A DNA stretch of 64,000 bases from Prochlorococcus marinus str. MIT 9515 (GCF_000015665.1 NC_008817.1:1116001-1180000); one strand, 5' to 3'; positions 7,772 through 17,268 are shown, numbered from the stretch's first letter. Numbers and translations: made by a program. Notes: a model not told the origin generated them from the letters alone.

Positions 7772-8599
7772 ATGAAAAAGATAGTTTGTCCAATATGTTC
7801 TGATGAGGGGGAATTTTCATTTATATCAAAAAACCATTATGAAATTTATTGCTGTAAAAATATAAACTGTAAGCACTACTTCTTGCCAGATCCTCAAAAA
7901 GGACAAGGTATTCACTTAAGGAATGATGATCTAACAATTGAATCTGATAAAAATCTTAAAGAATTCGGAGATAGAAATAAAAGACTTTTAAAACTATTTC
8001 TCAAAAAAATACCTCGAAGCAAAAAATATAAATTCCTAGACTTTGGATCAGGTTGCGCTCATATATCACGAACATTTAAAACTTCTTTGAAAAAGAAAGC
8101 AAAAATTTACTGTTTAGAAGCAAATCAAAAATGTAGAAAATTTTATCCTCAATGGGATCTTATACCAGTTAATAATTTAGATGCTATTGAAGAAAAAATT
8201 GATTTAGTTTATATGATTGAAGTGATTGAACATTTAAAAAACCCAAGAGAAACATTATTAAATTTGAAGAAAGTTATGGATAAAAATAGTCTTTTATTTT
8301 TATCTACACCGCCTGGATACAATGATGAAAAATTAACAAATGCATATGATAATCCAACCCATATTCACTTTTTCACGCCTCAAAGCCTTAATAACCTATT
8401 GACCTCAATTGGTTTTAAAAAGCTTTCTTTCGGTTCTTTTTCAGAAATGTATCCTCTAAAAAGAAAACAATCGATTGTGAAGGAAATTATATATAAATTT
8501 AAAGTTTTTGTAAAAAAGACTCTTATAAAAAATAAAGGGAAAAGCATTAAAAAAAAATATCCTTTTCATTTAGTTGGATTTACTAAATTGGATATTTGA
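7772..8599 (+). CDS. Zinc-ribbon plus class I SAM methyltransferase
   Basis: A 275-residue protein. The first 35 residues carry two cysteine pairs (CPIC and CCKNINC), a small metal-binding module often seen in front of sugar methyltransferases of the Methyltransf_23 type. The SAM motif follows as YKFLDFGSGCAHISRTF, with VYMIEVIEHLKNPRETLLNL as the post-motif region and FLSTPPGYND as the third. A lysine-rich C-terminal tail resembles that of the gene upstream. It is separated by 150 bp from the glycosyltransferase gene and probably belongs to the same surface-sugar locus. Confidence 0.75.
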   Translation: MKKIVCPICSDEGEFSFISKNHYEIYCCKNINCKHYFLPDPQKGQGIHLRNDDLTIESDKNLKEFGDRNKRLLKLFLKKIPRSKKYKFLDFGSGCAHISRTFKTSLKKKAKIYCLEANQKCRKFYPQWDLIPVNNLDAIEEKIDLVYMIEVIEHLKNPRETLLNLKKVMDKNSLLFLSTPPGYNDEKLTNAYDNPTHIHFFTPQSLNNLLTSIGFKKLSFGSFSEMYPLKRKQSIVKEIIYKFKVFVKKTLIKNKGKSIKKKYPFHLVGFTKLDI

Positions 8600-8958
8600 T
8601 TACTTAAATTCTTTAAATTTATATAATTTTAAATCTAAGCTAAGAATTAGGTAATACTTTAAATTACGATATTCAGTAATGAATTATAGAGTTTTTCCAA
8701 TAACCTTTTTTGATAAATATTCTTTATATATCGTGGGAATTCTAATCACAAAATCCCTCTCAAATTATTTATTAACTTCTATTTTGTAGAACAATAAAAG
8801 AACTTATGAATATTAAAAAATATCTACGAGTACTTTAATGTACTAGGTCTTAGAACGAATCTAGGAACAAAGATTTTCTTTTTAGCGATTAACTCATTTA
8901 AATTTGGTAGAAATCAGAAATAAAAAATAAAAATATCACCTCTTTAATTTGAATTATT
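8600..8958. other. Intergenic stretch, nothing supported
   Basis: AT-rich spacer between convergent genes. A 36-codon plus-strand frame (8679-8789) is open but has no ribosome site or recognisable sequence. I see no clear terminator or repeat. Confidence 0.5.
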
Positions 8959-9471
8959 TTAATTCAAATCAAAACTTTCTAAAATCTTCCAAAGATGTAT
9001 ATCCTCATCTACTTGAACTAAAGCTATTTTTGACATTTTGATTGGTTTATTAAATTTAGGTAATTTTGAAATTAATATTTTCTTTTCTTTTATTTCATGA
9101 TTTCCATAAGACAAACTAATATGAGGAGAATAGTTATTTCCCACATCAAATTTGTTTAGTTCGTAGATATTTTTTCTAATTTCATTTAGAGGTCTAGATT
9201 TTTTTATTGAAATATAAAATGATTCATACTTTTTTTGTTTAAAATCGTAACCTTCTACATTCAACATAATTACGGAATTACTTTCGCCAAAAGTTTTTAA
9301 TTTATTTAAAAAAGGTTTATCAATACTCAAATAAGGTCCTGCAAGAGTTATATGAGTTTCAAAAAATGGGCTTTTTAATTTACTTTGAACTTTAACTTTT
9401 ATTTCATTTAAAATATTAGTCTCTTTAGAAGGGAATAGTCCCCATAGCCAATAACCTTTATTTATTCTCAT
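8959..9471 (-). CDS. 2H phosphoesterase (2'-5' RNA ligase / cyclic phosphodiesterase-like)
   Basis: A 170-residue protein with the two H-x-[T/S] signatures that define the 2H superfamily: HITL at about residue 40 and HISL about 75 residues later (NNYSPHISLSYG). Members hydrolyse or ligate 2',3'-cyclic phosphates or 2'-5' bonds in RNA and nucleotides; the exact substrate cannot be told. The start (MRINKGYWLWGLFPSKETN) resembles plant-type cyclic phosphodiesterases. It stands alone on its strand. Confidence 0.7.
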   Translation of the reverse strand: MRINKGYWLWGLFPSKETNILNEIKVKVQSKLKSPFFETHITLAGPYLSIDKPFLNKLKTFGESNSVIMLNVEGYDFKQKKYESFYISIKKSRPLNEIRKNIYELNKFDVGNNYSPHISLSYGNHEIKEKKILISKLPKFNKPIKMSKIALVQVDEDIHLWKILESFDLN

Positions 9472-9907
9472 TTTATTAATTTAGATAATTAAGGGTAGAA
9501 AAGTGAAAAGGTATATTTTTTGAAATAAGAACTTAAAATTTAGTATAAAACCACCTAAGAAAAACATAGAAAAAATCTATTAATCATTAAAAATTCTTAT
9601 AAGAATATATTAGAAAAAAGACTTTTAACTAGAGAAATATTTTCAGATTTTGATTAAAGATTCCTCCTATCTATTTAATTGAATCACTTAGTAATAAGTT
9701 AAAATCCTTTTTCCATGATTTATTTGGAAGCGATTTGAAATTATTCGTTTGGTGATTATTTATAAAGGTTTTAATTAATAAAATCTATTAAAAATATTTT
9801 TTTTTAATTCTTTAAGCTTTTTTGAATTAGAATATTTAAAGATAATAAATTTAGATACGTATTTACTAAGTAAGTTACTGCCTTTAATTTTTTCTCCATT
9901 AGGTATT
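9472..9907. other. Intergenic stretch containing the unstarted 5' end of the YdcF-like gene
   Basis: The frame of the YdcF-like gene stays open upstream of its GTG, back to a stop at 9779-9781. Codons 9863-9907 encode LLSKLLPLIFSPLGI, which looks like genuine YdcF N-terminus. The remainder (9472-9781) is spacer with no visible feature. Confidence 0.5.
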
Positions 9908-10618
9908 GTGTTAATACTTTTGGTTATTTTTATTATTAGAAAAAAATTAAGATTTATTTATTCCGCGCTTATTATTTTATTAGTCTTTAGCAATGGGGTT
10001 TTTTCTGAATGCTTATGGCGATTGCTAGAGTATCCATGGAAAAGATTAGAATTTTCCTCCATTAATTCTGCAGATGGTATTGTTGTCTTAAGTGGGGGCA
10101 GGCATTTACCACTAGGTAATACCAAAATAATTGAATGGCATGATCCAGACAGGTTTCTAGCTGGTATAGAACTTTATAAAGCTAATAAATCAAATAAATT
10201 GATATTTACTGGAGGAGTAAGTCTACTAACTTCAAATTTACCTCCTGAGGGAACTATCTATATCAAGGAAGCAATATCAATGGGTATTCCTAAAAAAGAC
10301 GTTTTAACTACATATCCTGTTTACAATACCCTAGAAGAAGCTGAAGCAGTTAAGGCATTACTATACAGAGAAAAACCCTTAAGTAAAAAAAAGATAATCT
10401 TAGTTACTAGTGCATTCCATATGAAAAGAGCAAAAAAAGTTTTTGAGAGAGAAGGAATGAATGTTTTACCTTATCCTGTAGATTTTAAAAGTAGTAGAAA
10501 TTTCATCTCGTCATTAACTAATATATTTAAGTGGATTCCAAGCTCTTCTAATCTATATAAAAGCTCAATGGCAGTTAGAGAAATTATTGGGAGAATGATA
10601 TATAATTCTTGGAGATAG
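9908..10618 (+). CDS. YdcF-like (DUF218) membrane-anchored protein
   Basis: At least 236 residues: an N-terminal membrane region, then the DUF218/YdcF domain with ADGIVVLSGGR, LIFTGGVSLL, YNTLEEAEAVKALL and LVTSAFHMKRAKKVFERE, the conserved S/T-x-x-x-H-x-x-R region. The family includes ElyC/SanA-like envelope proteins linked to peptidoglycan or surface-polymer metabolism. The first available standard start is GTG at 9908, but this cuts the first membrane helix: in-frame codons just upstream look homologous yet contain no ATG, GTG or TTG. The true start may be non-standard, or the 5' end may be damaged. Confidence 0.75.
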   Translation: MLILLVIFIIRKKLRFIYSALIILLVFSNGVFSECLWRLLEYPWKRLEFSSINSADGIVVLSGGRHLPLGNTKIIEWHDPDRFLAGIELYKANKSNKLIFTGGVSLLTSNLPPEGTIYIKEAISMGIPKKDVLTTYPVYNTLEEAEAVKALLYREKPLSKKKIILVTSAFHMKRAKKVFEREGMNVLPYPVDFKSSRNFISSLTNIFKWIPSSSNLYKSSMAVREIIGRMIYNSWR

Positions 10619-11367
10619 AAGTTAGATTAAGACTTTATTTAAATAGCAGAGATATTTCTTTTAATGCATTTTATATTATTTCCTAATAACATTTAACTTT
10701 ATAAAAACCTAAATAAATATATTAAAGGTAAAAATCAATAAGATATAGAATCACTTTTTTATTTCAAGTATGATTATTATTTAAATATCTATATAAAAAG
10801 GCAATTATATAGATGAAGTTTCAAGCGTGTAGTTAAATATGAATTAATCAAAGTTATAGAAATTATTACCAGTCTCGATTTTTTTATGAATTAAATTTTA
10901 TCTCTTTTTATATGAATATACGCTAAATAAATTTATTAAAAGTCATTCAGATTTGAATCATAAAAACTTTTTAATAATGATTAATAAATTTTAAAAATGG
11001 TGGAGAAATAATATTAAATTTATAGCTTATAGAGGTTTTTTAATCTTGTTTTTTTTTGTTTATTTGTTTATCCAATAATTAAAGAACCAAAATATAAAAA
11101 CATATTAATTTTCCTCACTAGAAAAGTTGATTAAAGTAATTTTAAGGAGGATGAAATAGAGAAAACACTTTTATGAGAACCTCTTAAAATATTATGGTAT
11201 TGTTATAAAAACAGGGTTATAAAAATTTCTTAGGATTTAATGCAAGTATTCCTCAATCAATATAATTAATCACTTTCAAAAATAAATTATCTATATGAAG
11301 TGGATGATCTAAAATACAAGCCCTAAATAACTGTTTATAATAAAGGGAATAAAATTTTAAAATTTAA
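10619..11367. other. Long spacer, no gene supported
   Basis: About 750 bp of AT-rich sequence. A good ribosome-site-like AAGGAGG at about 11142 is followed only by ATG-AAA-TAG. A hydrophobic frame near 11000-11080 lacks a start. I see no terminator, RNA gene or repeat that I can support. Confidence 0.5.
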
Positions 11368-11571
11368 ATGTTTAATTCTATAAATAAAGAAGATTTACCT
11401 TTAAAAGATTTAGTCACCTCTGGTTTATTAATATTTATAGTATCTACAATAATTGCAAATTTATACAATCCCTTGTGGGGGTTTATTTATGCTTTGGGTA
11501 ATATTCTAACTCTTGCTTTCTTGAGCTGGCTTTATCAAGATTCATGGAATACCCATCGGAAAAAAAAATAG
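11368..11571 (+). CDS. Small two-helix membrane protein
   Basis: A 67-residue protein: polar start (MFNSINKEDLPLKDL), two hydrophobic segments (SGLLIFIVSTIIANL and GFIYALGNILTLAFLSWL) joined by a short YNPLW turn, and a basic tail (HRKKK). No family recognised. It is the first of three closely spaced small plus-strand genes (11368-12057). Confidence 0.6.
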   Translation: MFNSINKEDLPLKDLVTSGLLIFIVSTIIANLYNPLWGFIYALGNILTLAFLSWLYQDSWNTHRKKK

Positions 11572-11675
11572 AACACAAAAAAATTCATAATGCGAATACA
11601 ACTCAAGAGATCAATTAAAATCAACGTTAGTAACAAAAATTTTTTAAAATAGTAAAACAATAGTTAACTTAAAAA

Positions 11676-11873
11676 TTGAGTAATTCTAATTTTGATAAAA
11701 ATGGAATAGATAGTAATGGAACTCATTGGCTACAATATGCTGCTTTTACTTTTTCTGCTATTGCCATTTTCACTACTTGGGCTTTCTTTTTTGATTATAA
11801 ATTCCACAACTTGATAGTAAATATTCTTAGAGTTATAGATTGTAGCGGCTTTAATTGTAACGGGGTTTACTAA
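11676..11873 (+). CDS. Small single-helix protein
   Basis: A 65-residue protein starting at a TTG. A polar, Asn/Asp-rich first 18 residues lead into one membrane helix (LQYAAFTFSAIAIFTTWAFF), followed by a tail with two cysteines (DCSGFNC). No family recognised. The next gene starts 7 bp after its stop, so they are probably cotranscribed. Confidence 0.55.
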   Translation: MSNSNFDKNGIDSNGTHWLQYAAFTFSAIAIFTTWAFFFDYKFHNLIVNILRVIDCSGFNCNGVY

Positions 11874-11880
11874 AGTTCAC

Positions 11881-12057
11881 ATGGCTAATCCAGATCAAAA
11901 AACAATCTTAATTGAGCAAGCATTCAAAGATATTAAAGAAATTTGTAAAAAGTACCAAGATGATTCGGGTTCATCAAATTTAGAGGTTAAAGCTCTATTA
12001 ATTGAAATAGCAAATTTATGGGAAGCAGATGTAAAAAATAAATTTGGTTTTAGATAA
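11881..12057 (+). CDS. 58-residue soluble hypothetical protein
   Basis: The frame runs from ATG at 11881 to TAA at 12055-12057, seven bases after the preceding gene. The peptide (MANPDQKTILIEQAFKDIKE then ICKKYQDDSG) is a charged, mostly helical small protein ending NKFGFR, with regular codon use. No family recognised. Close spacing supports an operon with the two membrane proteins upstream. Confidence 0.6.
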   Translation: MANPDQKTILIEQAFKDIKEICKKYQDDSGSSNLEVKALLIEIANLWEADVKNKFGFR

Positions 12058-12174
12058 AAAACAATTAATCAAAAATCTTCAACTTAAAATTCACACAAAA
12101 TATACGAAATAATCTCTAAATACTTTATTTATTACAATTTATTTGTTCCAATATTTCTATAGATATAGTTTAAA

Positions 12175-12367
12175 TTATGTAAGAAATAAATCTTTATCAC
12201 CTTTTAATACTTTTATACCTTTTATAGATCTGGTCCAATAATTAGTGCTTTTTTTTTTATTGAATCATATCTGCTATTTCTGTTTGCTTAATATCTAAAA
12301 ATCTTTGCGAATTAGTACCTTTAGCGAGAACCAAAACTCTTTTTTCATGACAAGTTAAACAAACATT
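12175..12367 (-). pseudogene. Remnant of a small gene with a CxxCH motif
   Basis: On the minus strand, from 12367, the codons read NVCLTCHEKRVLVLAKGTNS and continue to TAA at 12257-12259. There is no start codon: a TAG lies directly upstream. Just past the stop, after a ten-base A-run, another frame continues STNYWTRSIKGIKVLKGDKD to TAA at 12175-12177. A slip in the A-run would join the two. CxxCH could be a c-type heme site or a zinc knuckle. I read this as a decayed gene; the family is not identified. Confidence 0.35.
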
Positions 12368-12467
12368 CTAAAATAAAATTTCATTATCTCTTTTAGTTGA
12401 AGAGATAGGGTATCTATCTCTAAATAAATATTATTTAAAAATTAAAATCTCTTTAAAAAGTAAATTA

Positions 12468-12581
12468 CTACTTCTGTACTTTTAAGTTAGAACCATACTT
12501 TATTTTCACAAGATAAGAAGCTAATAGCGACAGCACTAAAAAAAATAATAAACTTTCCAAAGTAGATTGAGGCATAACCAT
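12468..12581 (-). CDS. 37-residue single-pass membrane protein
   Basis: From ATG at 12581 (or the in-frame ATG at 12575) to TAG at 12468-12470. The peptide MVMPQSTLESLLFFLVLSLL continues ASYLVKIKYGSNLKVQK: one hydrophobic helix followed by a basic cytoplasmic tail, the usual topology of a tiny bitopic protein. No family recognised; codon use looks normal. Confidence 0.5.
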   Translation of the reverse strand: MVMPQSTLESLLFFLVLSLLASYLVKIKYGSNLKVQK

Positions 12582-12650
12582 AATTGAGTGAGAGAAAATT
12601 ACTATATTTCTATGAAAACGAACTTTATGAAAAAATCAAATCGTAATGTT

Positions 12651-13007
12651 TTAATTCGCTAAATATTTCTCTGATCGCCTTATTGCTCTTATAGCTCCTT
12701 TGTAATCTCCTTTGTTATATTTTTCATCACTTTTTTGTTCTAGTAACTTGACAATTTTATTTTTTTTAACTTCATCAATTTTCAACTTATGATCATTTAT
12801 TAAATCGAATTTTGACTTGTATAGTTTGGATAATTCTTCTTTGAAGTTTTCAATGATCTTTTCATCACAATATTTAGAATTTAAGATGGACCTTACTTCC
12901 CTTTTTTCTTCTATTGCTCCTTTAAAATTTCCCTCTCTAAATTTTTTTTCGCTAGACCTAGTCTGATTAACTATATTTTCAAAAGAGAATTTATCAGAAT
13001 TCAGCAT
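12651..13007 (-). CDS. Small protein with two TPR-like repeats
   Basis: A 118-residue charged, helical protein with two similar units: EKKFREGNFKGAIEEKREVR near residue 20 and DEKYNKGDYKGAIRAIRRSE near residue 95. Both have the (Y/F)-x-x-G-(N/D)-(Y/F)-K-G-A-I core of a tetratricopeptide hairpin. The units flank a lysine-rich helical middle. Probably a protein-protein interaction module; partner unknown. Confidence 0.65.
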   Translation of the reverse strand: MLNSDKFSFENIVNQTRSSEKKFREGNFKGAIEEKREVRSILNSKYCDEKIIENFKEELSKLYKSKFDLINDHKLKIDEVKKNKIVKLLEQKSDEKYNKGDYKGAIRAIRRSEKYLAN

Positions 13008-13432
13008 TTTTTGAATTTTATCTCAGTTAATAATAAATCTAACAAATTATATTACATAGATTTTTAGTTATTTATATCTTTTTAACCTATTAAAAGTTAT
13101 TTCTCTAGAAACAAATAATACACTATTTCATTTGTTGTTTTTTCCATCCTTTGAGGTCTATAGTTATCTGAAATTTCAACAAGTCAAATTATCCAAAAAG
13201 TTCCTGTTATTAAATTTAAGGCTTTTGTAAATATACAAAGGTGCTATATTGTGATTAAGAAATTCTGAAAATATCTTCATATTCATAATCTGAGTTTTAA
13301 GTTTTAGACTTTAAAAATTTCTATTTCTTAATTGGATAGAGTTATTCCAAAAGAATAAATTTTTATTGAAAATTGATAATTGATTCAAAGTAAAAAGGTT
13401 TTAAAAGAAGATTTATTAAACATTTAAATTGA
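13008..13432. other. Intergenic stretch, nothing supported
   Basis: AT-rich spacer without an open frame of believable composition and without a clear hairpin. It probably includes the decayed surroundings of the pseudogene at 13433-13714. Confidence 0.5.
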
Positions 13433-13714
13433 TTAACTGATCCAACGAGTGATTTTTTTTCCTTCATAAATATGTCCAGAGGCTTCAACAATTGGTTTTG
13501 TATCGGGATTTATAAAAATATCACATAAAACATTCTTATTACCTTAAAAAATTACTATTGCTTTTTTTGGGATTATCTGAAGATTTACCAATATAAAAAG
13601 TCCCAACACTCATCTCACTGCACATTGCTTGTTGTTCCGGTTTCCTCATATAGGCTTCATATTCTTAAAGGTATTGCTAAATCTAAATTCAAGAACTGTA
13701 GTTTCAATCGCCAT
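13433..13714 (-). pseudogene. DUF3764-like gene broken by two frameshifts
   Basis: From ATG at 13714 the frame begins MAIETTVLEFRFSNTFKN. It must then shift to continue EYEAYMRKPEQQAMCSEMSV then GTFYIGKSSDNPKK, and shift again near 13540-13550 to continue NVLCDIFINPDTKPIVEASG, then HIYEGKKITRWIS to TAA at 13433-13435. The joined product is about 93 residues and has the pattern I associate with DUF3764 proteins of picocyanobacteria. Each segment looks like real protein, so this is a recently inactivated gene (or contains sequencing errors). No transcription signal is visible. Confidence 0.75.
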
Positions 13715-13900
13715 AAATTAATGAATTAGATATCTATAGCTTAAGTTCTTTTTCAACAATTACTCAAAATATAAAGCACTTTAAAAAATCTTAAATATCA
13801 TGGAAGTATTTAATTATTAAAAAATAAGTTTTTATTCAAAATAATTATTAATTATTTTTATAAATAAGTTATAAATCAACTATAAATATCGTTTAATATT

Positions 13901-15244
13901 TTGGACTCAAAAATTTCTCAAAGAGAGCAATGGACAAGTAAGCTCGGATTTATTCTTGCTGCTGCTGGGAGTGCTGTGGGACTCGGCAACTTATGGGGAT
14001 TTGCTTACCGGGCATCTCAAGGAGGAGGAGCTGCTTTTGTAGTTTTATACATACTAATTGTATTAATTGTTTGTCTTCCAGTTTTTGTAGCCGAAATGGC
14101 TTTAGGAAGAAGTGCAATGGCAAGTTCATTACTGGCTCCGGTGAAATTAGGAGGGAAGAATTGGTATCCACTAGGAATTCTTTTCTTTATAGCTCCTTTA
14201 GGTATTGCTTCATATTACTCAGTGATAATGGGATGGACGGCAGACACTTTATTTCACTCATTATTTTTTGGATTACCAAAAAATCTAGGCGAAGCTGAAA
14301 ATTTCTTTGGTTCTATAAGTACTGGAAGTAGTGTTTTGTTGGGGCATTTATTAAGTCTTCTACTTACAGCTTTTATAGTTTCGTCAGGAATAAAAAAAGG
14401 GATCGAGAAAGTCACAAGATATTTTATGCCTATCCTCTTTATAATTATTGTAATTCTAGCAATTTGGGCAACTTCCCTTTCAGGAGCATGGGAAGGATAT
14501 AAAGCTTTCTTATTTAAGTTTGACTTTTCAGAATTAAGAAACCCTCAAACGATAAGGAATGCTTTTACTCAGGCATTCTTTTCTTTGAGTTTAGGTATTG
14601 GAATAATGGTTACCTACTCTTCATACTTAAATAAAAAAAGTAATTTACCAAAATTAAGTATTGGTGTTGCTTCATTAGATACCTTAGTAGGACTAATGGC
14701 GGGCTTAATTACTTTCCCAATAGTTTTAACCTTTGGCTTAAGTGATGCAATCTCTGAGTCAACAGTTGGGGCATTATTTATTTCTATCCCGACAGGATTA
14801 GGTTCCTATGGTTTTGCAGGTAGGTTAGTAGCTGTTGCTTTTTTTGCATTAGCTTATATAGCTGCTATTACTTCTTCTGTTTCTCTTTTGGAAGTGCCTG
14901 TTTCCTCATTAATGGATAAATTTGGATTTAAAAGGGGTAAATCTGTATGGATAATCACTTTATTTCTATTCTTAGCGGGAATTCCATCAGCATTAAATTT
15001 AAATATCCTTGGAACGGTTGATTCAATATTTGGGGGCGTATTACTTATCTTCGGAGGATTCCTAGTATCGTTCTTCATGGGATGGGTGGTTCCAGGAAAG
15101 TTCAATGAAGAACTTAATACTTCTAAAGTAGGCAAAAAAACTTATCTATATTTAAAGTTTATGTTGAGATGGGTATCGCCTCCAATTATTGCTTTTGGAT
15201 TAGTGATAAGTATTTTTGACTTACTTAAAAGCTGGGTATCTTGA
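13901..15244 (+). CDS. Sodium-dependent transporter, NSS/SNF family
   Basis: A 447-residue polytopic inner-membrane protein. The N-terminus REQWTSKLGFILAAAGSAVG, continuing LGNLWGFAYRASQGGGAAFV, is the hallmark first-helix region of neurotransmitter:sodium symporters (bacterial LeuT/TnaT type), which hold sodium and substrate in the unwound helix 1. Roughly 11 hydrophobic helices are visible, as in other bacterial members. The start is TTG at 13901 (MDSKISQREQW); no ATG is available. The likely substrate is an amino acid, not predictable further. It stands alone, 320 bp ahead of selO. Confidence 0.85.
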   Translation: MDSKISQREQWTSKLGFILAAAGSAVGLGNLWGFAYRASQGGGAAFVVLYILIVLIVCLPVFVAEMALGRSAMASSLLAPVKLGGKNWYPLGILFFIAPLGIASYYSVIMGWTADTLFHSLFFGLPKNLGEAENFFGSISTGSSVLLGHLLSLLLTAFIVSSGIKKGIEKVTRYFMPILFIIIVILAIWATSLSGAWEGYKAFLFKFDFSELRNPQTIRNAFTQAFFSLSLGIGIMVTYSSYLNKKSNLPKLSIGVASLDTLVGLMAGLITFPIVLTFGLSDAISESTVGALFISIPTGLGSYGFAGRLVAVAFFALAYIAAITSSVSLLEVPVSSLMDKFGFKRGKSVWIITLFLFLAGIPSALNLNILGTVDSIFGGVLLIFGGFLVSFFMGWVVPGKFNEELNTSKVGKKTYLYLKFMLRWVSPPIIAFGLVISIFDLLKSWVS

Positions 15245-15564
15245 GAGAAAAAACGGAATATATTCTTAATTTTTTAATATCGGTTAATAAAGTTTATTTT
15301 ATGAAAGTAACTAATATAAAAAATTTATTAGCTTGCAAGATTTTTATATAAAAAAAATTTACAATAGGTTTTAACAACAATACATTTTTATTGGTTATTC
15401 TGCGATAAAACAAATAAGAATTTTTAGACTAACTAACTTTTTTAACTGAATATTTTGTAGAAAACAAATTAGTTTAAATTTATCTCTATGAAATAAAATA
15501 TAAGATAATGATAATTATTTACTTTGAGAAATAAAAACCTAATTGATAATAAAGGCGTAAATTA
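15245..15564. other. Intergenic region upstream of selO
   Basis: No gene. It carries the Fur-box-like site at 15504-15522 and presumably the selO promoter. Confidence 0.5.
15504..15522. promoter_or_regulatory. Fur-box-like sequence upstream of selO
   Basis: GATAATGATAATTATTTAC matches the classical Fur consensus GATAATGATAATCATTATC at 16 of 19 positions, including the whole first 12 bases. It ends 42 bp before the selO start. In such AT-rich DNA chance matches occur, but an exact 12-base half is uncommon. Confidence 0.4.
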
Positions 15565-17268
15565 ATGTCACAAAAACCTGAATCACTTAAAGATAAAGAA
15601 ACTAAAAATTTTTCTGAGTTTTCACAATTAGCAGATTTTTCTTTAATGAATTCTCTCAAAGCTGATCCTCATTCAACAAAAAACGGTAATGATCACAGGC
15701 CTAGGCCAGTTTATTCAGGTCATTATGTTCCTGTCACCCCAACACCAATTCCAGAACCAAAATATATCGCTCATAGCAAAACATTGTTTGATGAATTGGG
15801 ATTAAGTTCTGATCTTACAAAAGATAAAAAGTTTTGTAGTTTTTTTTCAGGAGATATCGAAGTTTCAGAGTACCCAATGCGACCCTTTGGCTGGGCAACG
15901 GGGTATGCATTGTCTATTTATGGCACTGAATATACTCAGCAATGTCCTTTTGGGACCGGTGATGGATATGGGGATGGTCGAGCAATTTCTGTATTCGAAG
16001 GTTTATTTAATGAAAAAAGAATGGAGATGCAACTAAAGGGAGGTGGTCCTACACCTTATTGTCGTGGTGCAGATGGCAGAGCAGTCCTACGATCAAGTGT
16101 TCGCGAATTTCTTGCACAGGAATTCATGCATGCCTTGGGAATTCCCACTTCAAGATCTTTAATACTTTATGTATCAGGAACAGAAATAGTTAGAAGACCA
16201 TGGTACTCAAAGGGTTCAAAGTACTATGAGCCTGATATCATGCTTGATAATCATGCGGCGATTACTACTCGTGTTGCTCCATCATTTTTACGTGTAGGCC
16301 AGATTGAGCTATTTGCTCGCAGAGTTCGAAGTAATTCTCATAATGAAGCTTTTAATGAGCTAAAACTTATAGTGCAACACCTTATAGATAGGAATTATAA
16401 AGAAGAAATTGATCCCAGCAAATCATTTGCTGAGAAGATTATTAAGTTGGCTTATTTATATCGAGAAAGACTCATATCACTTGTCAGTAATTGGATGAGG
16501 GTTGGTTATTGCCAAGGGAATTTTAATAGCGATAATTGTGCGGCTGGAGGATATACTTTGGACTATGGTCCTTTTGGTTTTTGTGAATTATTTGACCCAA
16601 GATTTCAGCCTTGGACTGGAGGTGGAGAACATTTTTCATTTTTCAATCAGCCTTTTGCTGCAGAAATTAACTTTAAGATGTTTTGTTTATCTCTCAAACC
16701 TTTACTTTTAGAAAATAAAAAAGACATAGAAAAATTAGAGCAAATCAAAAATGATTTTTCTAAAGTAATGAACAAAAAAATTCAATTAATGTGGGCACGA
16801 AAGCTTGGTTTAGAAAAATACGAAGAAACTCTTACCCACGAACTTTTCAATCTTATGTTTACCTCTAAGGCTGACTTCACTATTTTCTTCAGAAAGCTTT
16901 CCAATATTCCCGAAAATATATCTTCTCTAAAAAAGAGTTTTTACGTACCTCTTACTGATGAACTTGAACAAAAATGGAACATTTGGCTCAAAAAATGGCA
17001 AGACTTTATCAAAAAAGAGATTGATATTAAAGAAATATCAAAATCAATGAGACAAGTAAACCCAAAATTTACTTGGCGTGAATGGATGATAGTTTCTGCA
17101 TATGAAGATGCTGAGGAGGGTAACTATAGCAAAATAAAAGAATTACAAACTATTTTAAGCAATCCATATGAAGAGCAATCTTTGGAAACAGAGCAAAAAT
17201 ACGATCGCCTAAAGCCAAATCAATTTTTCAATTATGGAGGTATTTCACATTACAGTTGTTCATCTTAA
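15565..17268 (+). CDS. selO: Protein adenylyltransferase SelO (YdiU/UPF0061)
   Basis: A 567-residue pseudokinase-fold enzyme. The family transfers AMP to Ser/Thr/Tyr of target proteins and has been linked to redox stress. The signatures are clear: [20 protein letters not shown] followed by [15 protein letters not shown] (nucleotide-binding loop with the Lys of QLKGGG), [10 protein letters not shown], then the metal/catalytic region [20 protein letters not shown] and GFCELFDP. The usual TPYSR is TPYCR here. The C-terminal region is shorter and more lysine-rich than in enterobacterial SelO, and I see no selenocysteine codon near the end. A Fur-like site lies upstream. Confidence 0.9.
   Translation: MSQKPESLKDKETKNFSEFSQLADFSLMNSLKADPHSTKNGNDHRPRPVYSGHYVPVTPTPIPEPKYIAHSKTLFDELGLSSDLTKDKKFCSFFSGDIEVSEYPMRPFGWATGYALSIYGTEYTQQCPFGTGDGYGDGRAISVFEGLFNEKRMEMQLKGGGPTPYCRGADGRAVLRSSVREFLAQEFMHALGIPTSRSLILYVSGTEIVRRPWYSKGSKYYEPDIMLDNHAAITTRVAPSFLRVGQIELFARRVRSNSHNEAFNELKLIVQHLIDRNYKEEIDPSKSFAEKIIKLAYLYRERLISLVSNWMRVGYCQGNFNSDNCAAGGYTLDYGPFGFCELFDPRFQPWTGGGEHFSFFNQPFAAEINFKMFCLSLKPLLLENKKDIEKLEQIKNDFSKVMNKKIQLMWARKLGLEKYEETLTHELFNLMFTSKADFTIFFRKLSNIPENISSLKKSFYVPLTDELEQKWNIWLKKWQDFIKKEIDIKEISKSMRQVNPKFTWREWMIVSAYEDAEEGNYSKIKELQTILSNPYEEQSLETEQKYDRLKPNQFFNYGGISHYSCSS

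Noticed and set aside
8679-8789. 36-codon plus-strand frame
   Set aside because: No ribosome site, no recognisable composition; expected by chance in AT-rich spacer.
13950-15135. Several frames inside the sodium-dependent transporter gene
   Set aside because: Antisense or alternate-frame shadows of a well-conserved gene.
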